Source: Polytrichum commune
Lineage: Eukaryota > Streptophyta > Polytrichopsida > Polytrichales > Polytrichaceae
Direction of reading: 5' to 3'
Assembly: GCA_950295325.1 (NCBI GenBank)
Contig: OX485809.1
Span: forward strand, 2,854,001 to 2,918,000
Length of the DNA: 64,000 bases
Shown here in pieces: positions 9,788 to 21,100 of the stretch (positions are counted from its first letter, which is position 1; each line of letters begins with the position of its first letter). The notes under the pieces were generated by a model, which was not told where the DNA came from, ran no database searches, and saw only the letters and a list, made by a program, of their open reading frames with translations. The translations under genes were made by a program, and so were the position numbers.

Positions 9788-10499
9788 AGAGTTATTCATA
9801 AAGTTAAAGCATATGAAACCATGGGTTTAGTCACAAACCCTGAGTTTTTGAGAATTAACATAAAGTCAACCAAGTTTTCTTAATGTTTAAATTGTCATGC
9901 AAAAAGAGTTGGTGTGGGACTATTAAAAACCGGTTTTTTAGCTTGTCCTACTAGGATGGGTGGCGCAAGCTAACCTTGCATAGGTCAACATGGGATTAAG
10001 AAGAGTGAATCCCCATGCAAATACCCTATTTTAGATCTAAAATCCTCTCAAAATCTGAGGATGCAAAGAGGAAGTCCCGAAACCTACACCTAACTTTCAA
10101 GATAGGGTACGAACCACGACGCGCTAACGAACTCTTCGTAGAAAGTTTTCTTAAATAAGGATCAAATCCAAGGTTTCCGCGCTCTGAGAGACTTGGCGGA
10201 TCACTCTACTGCATAACCTCGTTTTGGCGGTGCATGCACGCTAATTCCATATTTGTAGCTAATGTGGTTGTTCCTGTCCTAGGAGTCGCGCCCTGATGTG
10301 ACGCCAGAATTCAACAACACCACGAGGTACACATGGAGCCGCTTGCAGAATCTGGAGATAATGGAGCAGGAGCTAGCATCTCGGTTTTCGTTTTGTTGAA
10401 ATCCTCACAGCAGGCTACTTCTGCTTGGGGGCTGACATCCAGCGACGGGAGGTTGAGTGGAATGAAAAGGTCAAACTGTGTGTGCGACAGAAATTGAAT
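9788..10499. other. Gene-free stretch left of the SMG7 pseudogene
   Basis: No recognisable coding content. Similarity to the SMG7 locus starts only at about 10500, so this side of the duplication breakpoint is unrelated sequence. An antisense open frame at 10311-10913 is a shadow of the pseudogene leader. Confidence 0.5.
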
Positions 10500-12424
10500 A
10501 AGTTTGATCAGGTGTGTCCAGCGATTGATTGAGTGATTGACGGGATGAATCGGACATGACAAGACCGGGCTAGGGTTTGTAGGTTTGGTTGGTGGAGGCG
10601 ACGGCAGGGGGAGTTGTGTATTTGTGTGTGAGAAGCCAAGCCAAGGGAAGCCGTTGAGGGAGAGTCGAGTTCGGAGGAAGAGGAGCGGAGCGGTAAATAA
10701 TAGGAAAGGCGTAGGGCCCAGGGTTGAGTTGAGTGGGATAGAAAAGGTGAAAGTTGGAGGTGAGGCGTGCGAGGAATGTATGAGCCTGTCGAGTGACTCC
10801 GGCTCCGTGTCTACCTCAAGCGCCCTGGCGAAAACATCGTTATAATCAGGTGATGACTTACCGCATCGCATCTCGGTGGAGTTTGGCACCGAATTTTGGT
10901 GTTCTCTGTGCATGGAAATGTCCAGGATTTACGGACTATTGAATTTTCCGTCTCTGCTGGGTACTACATTCAGGGAGCTTTGTTGTGGCCTTCGAGTGGC
11001 AATCCCCATAATCAGGTGAGTTTCTTTGCTTTCTGCATCAGTTGTCATTAGCAGGCCAGTTCAGAGTGGATGTTGTGTAGTTTTCTTTGGAGGTTAGTGC
11101 ATCTTTATTTCTATGGTCCCAAAGATTGGTGACTTATGAACATGAAATTTTCATGAAGGTTGATTACCTCTATCTCAAGAGACTTATTGTACTCGAAGCG
11201 ATTTCGTACCCTGTGCTTCAATTCTGTCTTGTCAATGTCAAGTTTTTCCCAGTGTGTCTGCCCTAGGTTATTACAAACTGGTTCTTAAGGCCCAGTGATA
11301 GGTGTTGTCTTACCAGCACCAATTTTTCTTGCATATTATAGTTATGAATGTAACGGAGGTCTTCCTGCTAGGTACTTGCTTTATTGTATTTAACTGGTCT
11401 TCAGATGACACTTGGCACTAAGGATTGGGTTTCTGGTTGCAGTTGGCAGTCTTGGCAACGTATATTAATGATGAACTATTTGCTGTCTATTGATATTTTC
11501 GAAGTCTTGCAGTGGAGACCCTCTTTCTTCCTGCTAGGGATCATCTAATACTTCTCTTTGAAAAGGTAAGCCCTTTGTTTTGAAGGTCACGATGTATATC
11601 AGATATTCATCATACTTCTGTTGCAATTTCGTGAACAAGAAACCTTCTCAATTGGATAGGCAATGAGTGATTTGGTTTCCGTCTATTGTACAAGAGGACC
11701 AAGGCTCGAGTAGCGCATCTATCATTGATGTTTTGAGCTGGTTTGTAGCCGCAATCACATGCGTACTCCACTATCATCGTACACCGCTTATGGTGTTTAG
11801 TGTCACTTACTATTTGAAGTTGTTCTGTAGTGCAATAACCAAGTGAAATATACGATTTTGTTCAATGTATATACTACTTATATGTACTTTATTTTTATGA
11901 ATTGAAATATGTGGTAGTAAAAGTATATATTTTTGGCGACCTCCAAATAGTAAGTGACATGAAACCCATAAACAGCGCAGTTTAGTAACTTGTTTTTACA
12001 GAGATTCGGTGCTGACAGTTTTTTGCAGCTTGAGTTTGTGAGTCCACTCCTAACATGGGTAGGATCAATATCACTGCAGAATCGAGTCAATTACAGCCAG
12101 CTGAACTCATTGAAGAGTGTTGTATCTTCTACTGGACCAAATACTGGAGTAGGATTAAAGTCCTCAGGAATCGGCATTGGTGGCAGAGGCGATCGAATGC
12201 ACTCTGTTGGGAATGGTGCTGTCAAGTTTGCAAAGAAGAAAGGAAAGTCAGAGAATAGTGATGTGAAGGGGAATGCAACAAGTGTTCTGAGCTGAGGAAA
12301 AGTTTTCACATTTGGTACTTTTTACCCAAATCAGGTACTGTACTTTCTGATCTTGATAGCTAGGTTTGATGGGACTTGTCTTAGAGTGTCTACAACAATC
12401 ACTGTAAAATTCTCTTAATAACGA
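10500..12424 (+). pseudogene. Truncated SMG7 pseudogene, inverted partial copy of the 22-29 kb locus
   Basis: Reading on the plus strand, it copies the SMG7 leader and first exon (10500-10849, ending ATAATCAG/GTGATG). A junction at about 10910 then leads straight into the end of exon 2 (10911-11015). The second intron, exon 3 (11443-11565, same 123-bp length), intron 3, exon 4 (12080-12334, 20 bp shorter than the original) and the start of intron 4 follow, and similarity stops near 12424. Lesions: an extra A in exon 1 (GCGAAAACATCG) giving a stop at its end; loss of about 1.6 kb including most of exon 2 and intron 1; TGA at 11491 replacing an Arg codon; and a one-base loss near 12288 causing a stop at 12292. 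Splice sites are still recognisable. It cannot encode SMG7, but transcripts would share long stretches with the real mRNA. Confidence 0.93.
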
Positions 12425-12611
12425 GGTTTGCTCCAGACTCCACACCAATTTTCTGCGTAGGTTTTACAAAGTATTTTTCTGGCAGGAAGTGCTGCATGTT
12501 CGGTGAAGGTTGAGCTGTAGAGTAAGTTTGGTATGCAAGGAGGCAAATGATTTGATCAAGAGGCAAAGGCTTGGCAAAAGGAACAGCAGAGGAATGCAAG
12601 CAAGAGAAGAA

Positions 12612-12895
12612 AGGCCAGGGGCTGTGTATGAGCTTGCTTGCTTGAGTGACTGAAAGTGGAGAAATTGGAGGATGGGAAGGAGTCGGATGCGTTAGGGCAG
12701 TTGAGCATGACCAGGGAGCTGTGTATGAGATTTGCACTTGTTCGGTTTGGTGCACAGGGGTAATGATGGAGGGTGGGAAGTGGCCCGATGTCTAGTGGGC
12801 TGAGAGTGGAGCTTTTGGGGAGTTGAGCATGAGATTACCAGTGAGCGATTGTTTTGGTGCAAAGGCAGGGATGGAGGATGGCAAGGAGTCCGACG
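12612..12895 (+). repeat. Three degenerate tandem units leading into the C78 protease start
   Basis: The units share CCAGGG(A)GCTGTGTATGAG, TTTTGGTGCA, GATGGAGG(A/G)TGG and AAG(G/T)xGTCxGATG. Unit 1 covers about 12612-12700, unit 2 about 12701-12822 and unit 3 about 12823-12895. TTGAGCATGA starts units 2 and 3. The protease start ATG at 12829 and its first 20 codons lie in unit 3, so this N-terminus was built from or copied into the upstream DNA. Confidence 0.65.
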
Positions 12896-14172
12896 ACACG
12901 AGCAATGGGTGTGGTGCAGTAGGCCAGTTCAACAAGATGGCGTTGCTGAACCTGAACTTGGAGGATTACACGAGGTCCTTGATGATTTCCCAGATTTGTG
13001 AGCCATCAGTGCATGTGGAGGAGGGGTTAATGCAGTTGCTGCAGGTTTGCTATGAGGAAGAGGACAAACAGACTTCCGCAATGGTGTTGTTGTCAGGATG
13101 CATTGAACACTTTGAAAGCAGGGTGATGGAAGATCTGGGCTGGGGCTGTGGGTGGCGCAACATCCAGATGTTGTGCTCTTACTTGCTGGTGCAAGATGCA
13201 GCGATGAAGGAGGCCTTGTTTGGTGGTGCGGGCTTCATCCCGAACATCTTTGCAATGCAACAGTGGCTAGAAATTGCGTGGGCTAAGGGGTTCGATGTTG
13301 CAGGTGCGGACTACTTTGACTGGAAGATTTCGGGAACTGAGAAGTGGATCGGAACCACTGAGTGTGCGGCGTTGCTGCGGTCGTTTGGGGTCCGTGCACG
13401 AATCATCGACTTCCAAGCTGTGGGCAAGGACAAAAAAGATGGGCTTCGGCCCAAGTGCGGATCACAGCCACAGGAAGCCGCCTCTTCTGACACCCCACTG
13501 GAACCGGGGGAACCGGATGTATTTGATGGAGACTTGCATGCCCAGGCCTCCACTTCTGCACATGGAGAACATGATGAGCATGGGAATGTTGAGCTCTGTA
13601 TTGCTCTTGTGGAGGAGCGTTCGTCACACAAGAGGTGTGAGCTTTGTCTCCGGTGCATGGAGGAGCGCAAACGCAAGGAAACCGCTGAGTTCGGAAGCTT
13701 CGTGGAGATCACCTCGGAGCAGCAGAAGCGGGAGGGCAGCAGCGGAGGTGGGGTTTCTGACCAGGACGAGGTGGACGTGAACCACAAGCATATGACCAAC
13801 TGGATATGGAACTACTTCTCGGACGACAAGGGGGATGCCACCATCGCTGTGCCGTCCATCAATCTGAGCAGCCGCTCACCTCTGTATTTCCAACACCAGG
13901 GCCATTCTCGCACCATTGTGGGAATTGAACGATTCCATGGAACTGGAGGTTTGCTTCAGGAGGACAAGCTTATCATCTTGGACCCATCACAGCAAACAAG
14001 TGACCTTGTGAGTTGTCTTCGGAAGAAACAGGGATGGCAGAACCTGATGGAGCGTGGGGTGCATACCTTGAAGCAAGCGGAGTATCAGCTGTGTTACATT
14101 GAGCCTGGGATCGCCGTTGGGGAAGAATTGGAGAGCTTGAAATTTCTTAGCACCATGCGGTACAAGTATTGA
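12829..14172 (+). CDS. Peptidase C78 (ZUFSP/UFSP-like) ubiquitin or Ufm1-type deconjugating cysteine protease
   Basis: This is an intronless, 447-residue frame. The C78 papain-like domain is complete. The catalytic Cys (residue 107, codon 13147) lies in EDLGWGCGWRNIQML, followed by FIPNIFAMQQWLEIAW, KGFDVAGADYF, WIGTTECAALLRSFGVRARI and NWIWNYFSD. The catalytic His is in YFQHQGHSRTIVGIE, the Asp in LIILDPSQQ, and a conserved end follows (RGVHTLKQAEYQLCYIEPGIA). This order matches the ZUFSP branch, which cleaves Lys63-linked ubiquitin chains in animals; the plant substrate is not known to me. A low-complexity insert at about residues 200-320 includes CELCLRC. The N-terminal C2H2 zinc finger usual in the plant orthologue is missing from this frame. 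It may be in an unseen 5' exon, or this may be a shortened or retro-copied gene. The TTG codon at 12823 is not a likely start. Confidence 0.9.
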   Translation: MRLPVSDCFGAKAGMEDGKESDDTSNGCGAVGQFNKMALLNLNLEDYTRSLMISQICEPSVHVEEGLMQLLQVCYEEEDKQTSAMVLLSGCIEHFESRVMEDLGWGCGWRNIQMLCSYLLVQDAAMKEALFGGAGFIPNIFAMQQWLEIAWAKGFDVAGADYFDWKISGTEKWIGTTECAALLRSFGVRARIIDFQAVGKDKKDGLRPKCGSQPQEAASSDTPLEPGEPDVFDGDLHAQASTSAHGEHDEHGNVELCIALVEERSSHKRCELCLRCMEERKRKETAEFGSFVEITSEQQKREGSSGGGVSDQDEVDVNHKHMTNWIWNYFSDDKGDATIAVPSINLSSRSPLYFQHQGHSRTIVGIERFHGTGGLLQEDKLIILDPSQQTSDLVSCLRKKQGWQNLMERGVHTLKQAEYQLCYIEPGIAVGEELESLKFLSTMRYKY

Positions 14173-14640
14173 GATTATGAACCAAGATGCTTATTACTAT
14201 TTGTCAAATTGGAGGTCTTCTCACCCCAAACATTCAAGGCTTGTTGACTCCACCCTACAACGTCGTTCAGATTATCTCTGTAAAGTTAAAGCCACTTCGA
14301 AATGACATCACAAGCTCGGGCTGTGGGCTGTGGGCTGTGGGCAAGCATGGAGTTGTTCTGCAACTCCCTCCACACATCTTACTGGGTAGGCTGGTTGCAA
14401 CCAGATGCTGCTGCATGATGGTCAGGACAAGATGATCAACTGTGAATCCATTCCTCTTGCATTTGATCAGCATACTGTACGGTACTCCTTGCTGAGTTCT
14501 TCTGCAACTCTCTGTACATATCTTCCTGGGCAGGTTGGTTGCAACCAGTTGCTTCATGATGATCAAGACAACCTGATCAGTTGTCTGTCTCTGTGAGCCC
14601 ATTTCCTCTTGTATTCGATCAGCAAACTCCACAGTTTAGC
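14173..14640 (+). repeat. C78 3' flank with GCTGTGG triplication and a ~145-bp tandem duplication
   Basis: GCTGTGG is repeated three times at about 14320-14343. Two units at about 14354-14480 and 14500-14631 then share CTGCAACTC, ACATCTT(A/C)CTGGG, AGG(C/T)TGGTTGCAACCAG, GATGATCAACTG/CTGATCAGTTG, CCTCTTG and GATCAGCA. No coding potential was seen. It is probably 3' untranslated or flanking sequence of the protease gene. Confidence 0.65.
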
Positions 14641-15344
14641 TTCAAAATGAACCTCAATGTCTCCAGCCCATGGCTATCTTGTGGTTGCATATTGATGGGC
14701 CGCGGAAATTCTGACGGGTTTCGTAACTGCTTGTCATCTTACAGCAGCGGCAAGGTGACACGAGACCTGCTCATTTTTCTGGATTACATGTCACATCTCT
14801 TGTTAGAAACTTTTGATAACAATTGATCTGCTGCCTACATTCTTCAGGTGCGATGCCCTAATATCGTCTTTATCCTTCATAGCAGTTTCTTGTGAACTTG
14901 GATTTCTAGAATTCTTAGTCAGTCTTCTCCAGTGCCAGGTCATTGATGCATTTCGTGCTCAATCATTGGGAGTTCTTAAATGTGTCCCCAGTATCTGGTT
15001 ATGTTCCTGCAATTTCCAAATCGTTGTGTCTTTCAGATGGCAAAGCTTTGGCTGTATGCAGTATCATGGAGGCTTTATGAAATACTGTCTATGTTATCTT
15101 TCCAATTTTGTCTATGATCCACAATCATAACTGGTCACCACTGGTTGATCTTTGCTTGTTCGTTTTGGGTGTTACTTCACCTGCGGTATAATCCTAGAGA
15201 TCTCCGGAAACTCCCATGTCTGGGCTGCTCTTCACGTGCAGCATTTTTTTATAGATTTGGGACAAAATAATGGAGGGTTAGTGGGGCTGGTCCCTTCTTA
15301 CCAGTAGGAGCTAGACCTTCTTGCACTGATTATGCAGACCTTTA

Positions 15345-15780
15345 TGTTGGTGGTCTACAGATAAATCCACTATCCTGCGTTTGTGGAGTTGACATTGTTC
15401 GAGATAACTATTGCAGAACGAGAATTCACTGCTATTAACGCCCACGCTCGAGCCTCAGCCTGATCTCACGACTGATGAGCAAGTTCCATTTCCTTGCACA
15501 ACTAATTGAGAGCTTCTCATTTGCAATTTATTTCTCTGAAGAAGAATGACCTGGCACTGATGGTGGTGGTCTACAGATAAATCCACCATTCCAATGGTTG
15601 TGGAGTTGAGCTCGTTAAAGATTGTCATTGCAAAACAAGAATCCATTGCTTTCAACACTGAGCTCAAGCCTCAGCCTGATCTCTCCACTGATCAGCAGGT
15701 TTACCTTCCTTGCTCAACCAATTGAGAGCTCTTCATTTGCGACTTCTCCTGTGCCAGGAAGAATGACCTGGGTACTGATG
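15345..15780 (+). repeat. Tandem duplication, two ~216-bp units
   Basis: The unit starting TGGTCTACAGATAAATCCA at 15351 recurs at 15567 (offset 216). The shared order is TTGTGGAGTTGA, ATTGCAxAACxAGAAT, GAGCTCAAGCCTCAGCCTGATCTC, ATCAGCA, ACTAATTGAGAGCT and GAAGAATGACCTGG. The segment after each unit also matches briefly. It is non-coding as far as can be seen. The stretch 14641-15344 between this and the previous repeat shows nothing recognisable. Confidence 0.75.
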
Positions 15781-16395
15781 GGTGTATTTTCTGCTTCAAT
15801 GTATAGTTGGCGTAGTCAAAAATCTGAGTTGGTATTCCTCAGTACCATGATATCAGTGACGGTCAGTGCAATCATACGATTGAAGATTGTTTGTACCTTG
15901 TGAGTAGCAAACTAGTGTGGCAATCTGTATGTCACTCACATCCCAGCAAGTGAACGACTTCCTTCAAATGGCAAAGGCTTTTAGAAGCAAAATTATCGGC
16001 AAATGATCACAGGTAACACCCACGACCCAAAAGAATTTGAGGTGCATCAGCAGGGAGTCCACTTATCTCATGGTTTGTCTCAAGACCATGGATCACTGGT
16101 AACCTCAAACATAATGGCATATGAGCTGTAGATCCTGGCAAGCATCTGATGGATCAACTCTGATCCCGGCCTTTATGCTGAATAATGTCCTCAGACCAGG
16201 GCAGTCTGAATATAATGGGCGCACCATTATTCGTGAAATGCCATGGTCCTTGGGCGTTATCTATCACTCTCAATCTTTGATACAAAAGGTTTTGGCCTTC
16301 TTCGAGTCATGCTGTGTGGCAGTGGTTGCACATCATGTGCATGGAGCAAAGTCCAAAAAAAATTACAAGGAAAGACAAGTAAAATTAGGATGGCA

Positions 16396-16570
16396 TTTCA
16401 TGTTGGTGACACTACACGAGTGGTTTACAATTAGTATAGAGCAAGACAAATGGAATTGGTGACACTAAATACATTTTTCAGTGTAGACATTTGGCGTGGG
16501 TTGGAAATTATGTGGGCTCTACAGAATTATTGTGCCCCACACTAATAGGACTAGTTGGTGGGGCTAGATA
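16396..16570. mobile_element. Adjacent remnants of two MITE families
   Basis: 16396-16490 matches the inner right end of the GTATTTAGTGTC family (GACACTACACGAGTGGTTTA, then GCAAGACAAAT, then GGTGACACTAAATAC). 16497-16570 matches the right end of the family at 2139-2485 (CCACACTAATAGGACTA). Both are truncated. 15781-16395 and 16571-17828 hold nothing recognisable. Confidence 0.55.
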
Positions 16571-17828
16571 TAATTATGCATCGTATTTGTCTCCAAAATT
16601 GTCCAATTTGTAATTCACATCCATGGGTGACGCATGTTGATATAGTGTGGGTCAAATTAGTTGTATACAAACAAACAATTTGATCCAAACCCCCATGACA
16701 TAAGTGATCTTATACAAGCACCTCAATCAATTACTTGGTACCTATATTGCCCTCAAAAACATGGTAATTATTCTTAGGAATGGAAACATATGTTTAGAAA
16801 TTGTTTCACAACATAACCATTTTTTAAGTACCATGTGTACCAATGATTTTTAATCCGACAATGCGCCAGTGAGTTGCAATTCTAAAAGTATAAAATAGAT
16901 TATTCAATGATTATTCGATGGATTTGTGTGGATGAAATAGCCATAATATCTCAACAACCTATAAAAATTGGATAAGATTGCCAACTTTTGGATGAATGTG
17001 TCTAAACTTGAGTGAAAATTGGTACAATCATCCATATGAGGTTGCATCACTCCAATCGTTGTAGCCAATGCTCCTGTCTTCCAAACTTGACATAAAGAAA
17101 CCATTGGTGTGTACTATGTACGACATTTTAGAGGTGCACACACAACCACTTGTTACAAGATTGTTGGGATCCCATTCTAAGTGGCCACACACACTTTGCC
17201 AAGTTCGGAAAATATCCCATGTGCATGGAGTGTACATGTGGCGCTTTAAATACACTCTAAACTCCATAATCTCAACCTCCTTAGTGGCACTCCTTCTCTT
17301 ATATCTTGAAACCGGAGGGAATAGATGTTCACAATTTGCATATCATTCCTTATTGTCACGTTTCCCTCCCATATGTCAAGGGTTTTGACATCAAAAGTAA
17401 CCACCACAAAATTCTTTCCCTTGCTCTCATTCGTCACATTCTCTTCATTGTAAGTATTTCAATACATTAATGTTGACATTGTTTTATTCCATAATGTCAC
17501 ATGCTACACTAATTCTCTTTTATCACGCATCCATGTTAACACTACAAAGCTCCTTAATATCATGTGCACTTTGGTTGCATAATGTCACAAGCATGATACG
17601 ACGGAGTTTAGAGTATGGTTGCACACTTTGACTTACAAGTGGAGATATCTTCGTAGACATTAAGCAACATTGTGCATATCTATGATGTGAAGAATGCGTT
17701 TTATATTGAATGCATGCTCATCTTGCCAGTGATTTAGGTTGTTTGTAGATGGCACCCATTGAATGGTGATTGAATAACATCACTCGCCTTATATTGCCAA
17801 TCATTTCAATTCTTAAGACATTTACTAA

Positions 17829-18166
17829 CTACACTAAGTATTGTATTTAGTGTCGCCAATTCTATTTGTCTTGCTCAATACTAATTATAAACCTAACAAT
17901 ATTTGTCATTCCTTGTGAAAGAATTGGACTTTATAGATTTACAATGTTGCAATTACTATCACTTGCTAAGTGATTTTTCATCCAAATTTCAATGCTTCAT
18001 GAGATAATACATTACACAAACATTGGGATGCTAAATATACCAAAAGTGGATGAACTAAAAGTAAATTGGGTTGACAATATTTGTAAACTTATTCATAAAA
18101 AGCGTCATTAGATAAGTTAGCACATTGAAATAAAATACCATACAACACTAAATACAATATTTAGTC
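17829..18166. mobile_element. MITE, GTATTTAGTGTC family, copy 1
   Basis: It starts CTACACTAAGTATTGTATTT and ends AACACTAAATACAATATTTA, a terminal inverted repeat. Shared internal blocks are CAATTCTATTTGTCTTGCTC, AATACTAATTATAAAC, CATTCCTTGTxAA, TTTTTCATCCAAATTTCAAT and a GGATGAACTAAAAGTAA stretch. Other copies are at 33582-33973, 54700-55086 and 57648-58014. The CACTAC-type end suggests a CACTA-related MITE. Confidence 0.75.
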
Positions 18167-21100
18167 TTAAACTTTGATATTTTTGTAGTTCAAACACATT
18201 GCATCAACCTTCAAACATCAACAAATTTGGTACCTTAATACATGTTTGTCATGCACATGACCTAGGTTCGTTTACATCAGTTTGGGAGGTTTGGAGTACA
18301 GTCTTTGCAACATGTAAGTGTACTAGAGGAGAAATGAGGTCAAGGAGTGCTCTTGAGTTCTTATTAAAACATGACATCATTTCATCTTATATGTTCATCT
18401 CAATTATGACATGAATGACCTTTTAGGAAGGACGGGTGAAGTTAGACCGAGAATGGATCACTATGATATGAAAGGAAGTGTAAGTTGAGGTGCAATAGGA
18501 CCTAGAAAGGGCCATTGTGGGTTTCCAACAAGTGTAAAGGACCATGGGAAGATATTTGTATTTCCCATGCGGACTCCACGTATTTGGGATGCAATTTGAA
18601 GACTCGTTATACTTTCACAATGGCACCTAGGGTGCCATGTAGGAAGGTAACGGCATGTTCACACTAAAGGCATCAGGCCATGGCTCTTGAATAACAATGC
18701 TACCCCGCTTTTTGGATGAGACCACAAAGAAGTCCATGGATTATAGTCCAGGGTTATGGAAGTCACAAGCCTTTAGTGTAAATTGATGTGGGATCATTAA
18801 AAAGATCTCACAATAATTTTAATTAGATATAAGAATGCATCATGAAGGAGAGAGAAAACAAAGTGTTCATAACTTTTTTATGTATTTGTGTTTGTGTATG
18901 TTTATTTAGCAACTTTTGAGCATTCAAGAAAAGTCACCTTTGTTTAGGCACTATGAAGGGGTTAAACCTTCCATACTTTTGACTTTGATGTTTTTTATGA
19001 GTGGATCATATGAAGTGTGTTCTTTTTGGGGTTTTTTTTTTTTTTTTTTGGGGGGGGGTAAATAACTTTTTGGTGTATATGTCAAGATAGAATGTAAATT
19101 ACATTAATTGTATTTTTTTGTTTTGGTTACATGTCGGGTGATTGTTGGAGAGTTATTAGTATTCCATGTATGTAATATTCAGTTGTAGCCTAGCTAGGCA
19201 ATGTGCATCTCATGTTGTTGCTTGTGCAATTTAGTAACCATGTTGGTATTGTATTGCCCAAGGAGTAGTTGTGAGCCTATGTGTTTTAGGTATAGGACAT
19301 GGTTTGGGCACATGCGTTTTGGAGGTTTGCTATTGAGTGTGTAATGCCTTGCAATTCTTAGCCCTTAAAAGTTGCTTGTTACTTTGATTGGATATGAGAT
19401 GGGGCCAATTGTCTCATTTGTTATCGCAATAAACCACTTTGGATTGCAAAGAAACCTTGACTTTCCTAAACTCAATTGCTTTTTCCTCCTTGTGGGTTTG
19501 CTAATAGTTTGTATTCACCCCCACCCCCCCCCCCCCCCCCCCCCCCCACTCGTCATGGGGATTCTTTAGTGTTAAAAAATAGAAAGGTGCATATAACATT
19601 ACTCATCAACGGGCTCTTGCTCCGCGGGGCCAAGACATTTTCAGTCAAAATTTCCCTTTTTATTTATGGGCCTCCCTTACAATTTGCCCAATGTTAGATA
19701 GCTATCCCAAACTTAGCCTTGTAATCTTCAGAAAATTGTGAATAAGTTGTGCCAGCATGTCCCCCGCGACCCATGTTGCATTTGGCACCTACTAGGCAAG
19801 TCAGCATTATAAAACATTTAAACATTCAAACATTATAAAACATCAAACCATTATAAAACAAATGGTCAGTCCATAGATTTCGTAAAGTTTGATGGATCTC
19901 ATTGTATTGATTGGTGTTCATACTCCTTGTAGCAAGGGAACTAGCCTATAGGTTGAGTAATGTTATGCAAGTCGCATTGAGGGAGAATGATGCTCCGAAG
20001 TTCTGCTGAAGCTTGTAGGTGGTCATTAAGACTTGGAGGAGGAAGCAAATTTTCTTGGTCATGGGACATGGCATTGCCCATTGCAAGGATCAACAAAAGT
20101 AGTGTGGGCAACATCACAAATCTTATGTAATTTAATATTGGCATTCAAGCTCATTGTGAGAGACACTCATCATCTAGTAAATGAATTGTGACCATCTCTA
20201 GAATGTGCATATATATACAAATTCTCCATCCCATCATCCAACTCAAGAACTTCAACTTTACGACCCTTAGATCTTCTCAAAATTTGTTGACATTCGTGAT
20301 AGGGATTTTTTCCCAAATCTTCATGATAGAGTTGGTTTCCACACAAAAGTGGCCAATTATGATATATGTTGATGATGGTAGGCTGAATTATCCTCGACAT
20401 CAAGGGCAGAATGGAAGTTCCAAGTTCCTTGGAGTGTACCCGGTGGCAATAAAGGGTTATGGGTCTCAAGTGCCAAGATACTTCGCTTCACAGGCATTTC
20501 GCTTCATACCCATGTAATTGTGTCCTAATATCCCACATTCTGTGCTACTATCCATTGCAATCCAGCCTCCAAAGAAAATAACTCAAACTTGCTAGAGCTT
20601 GCAACCCAACTAGCAAGTTCCACTCATGTCTCAAGTGCAACCACGTTTAGAGATCAATCCACTTTACTTGAGAATGATCCTTTTCTCTAAAGTTGTATGG
20701 ATCTTAATCCTGCAATTCAGTTCATTCACGTCTATTAAGACCTACTTTGCAGGAGAGTTCATTCAACAACAGAGCCCAGCCTCACTTTCAACCTAACTCA
20801 CTTAGACAAGCTTTGCATTTCACAAGTACCCTTTTTCCAGGACACAGTTTAAACCTAGATCTAACTTTGGAGGTGGATCCAGTGGAGAACTATACTCTCA
20901 ACACACTACATCCCTGAGCCCGCTCATGCCCAGACATGCTTCTAAGAAACAGATTCGAATATTGATGCTTGCTCCTTAAATTCAAGTGATAAAGTGTTGA
21001 ATGTAAGACCTTTAACTCGATTGCAAAGATGGAAAGCAGTGCAGCTTACTCCGCACAAAACCGCACAATTGCAGTCTGACAAAGTCCCATGCACCAAAAC

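Noticed and set aside
10311-10913. 200-codon minus-strand frame
   Set aside because: Antisense shadow of the duplicated SMG7 leader; the same antisense frame exists at 28490-28860 and has no protein features.
10500-12424. Second functional SMG7 gene
   Set aside because: Most of exon 2 is missing and three separate stops or shifts occur; similarity ends in intron 4.
13274-13799. Long frames on both strands inside the C78 gene
   Set aside because: Shadows of the GC-rich insert region of the protease; no motifs.
19476-19697. Poly-proline protein frames
   Set aside because: They are translations of a 24-base C homopolymer; there is no domain or bias on either side.
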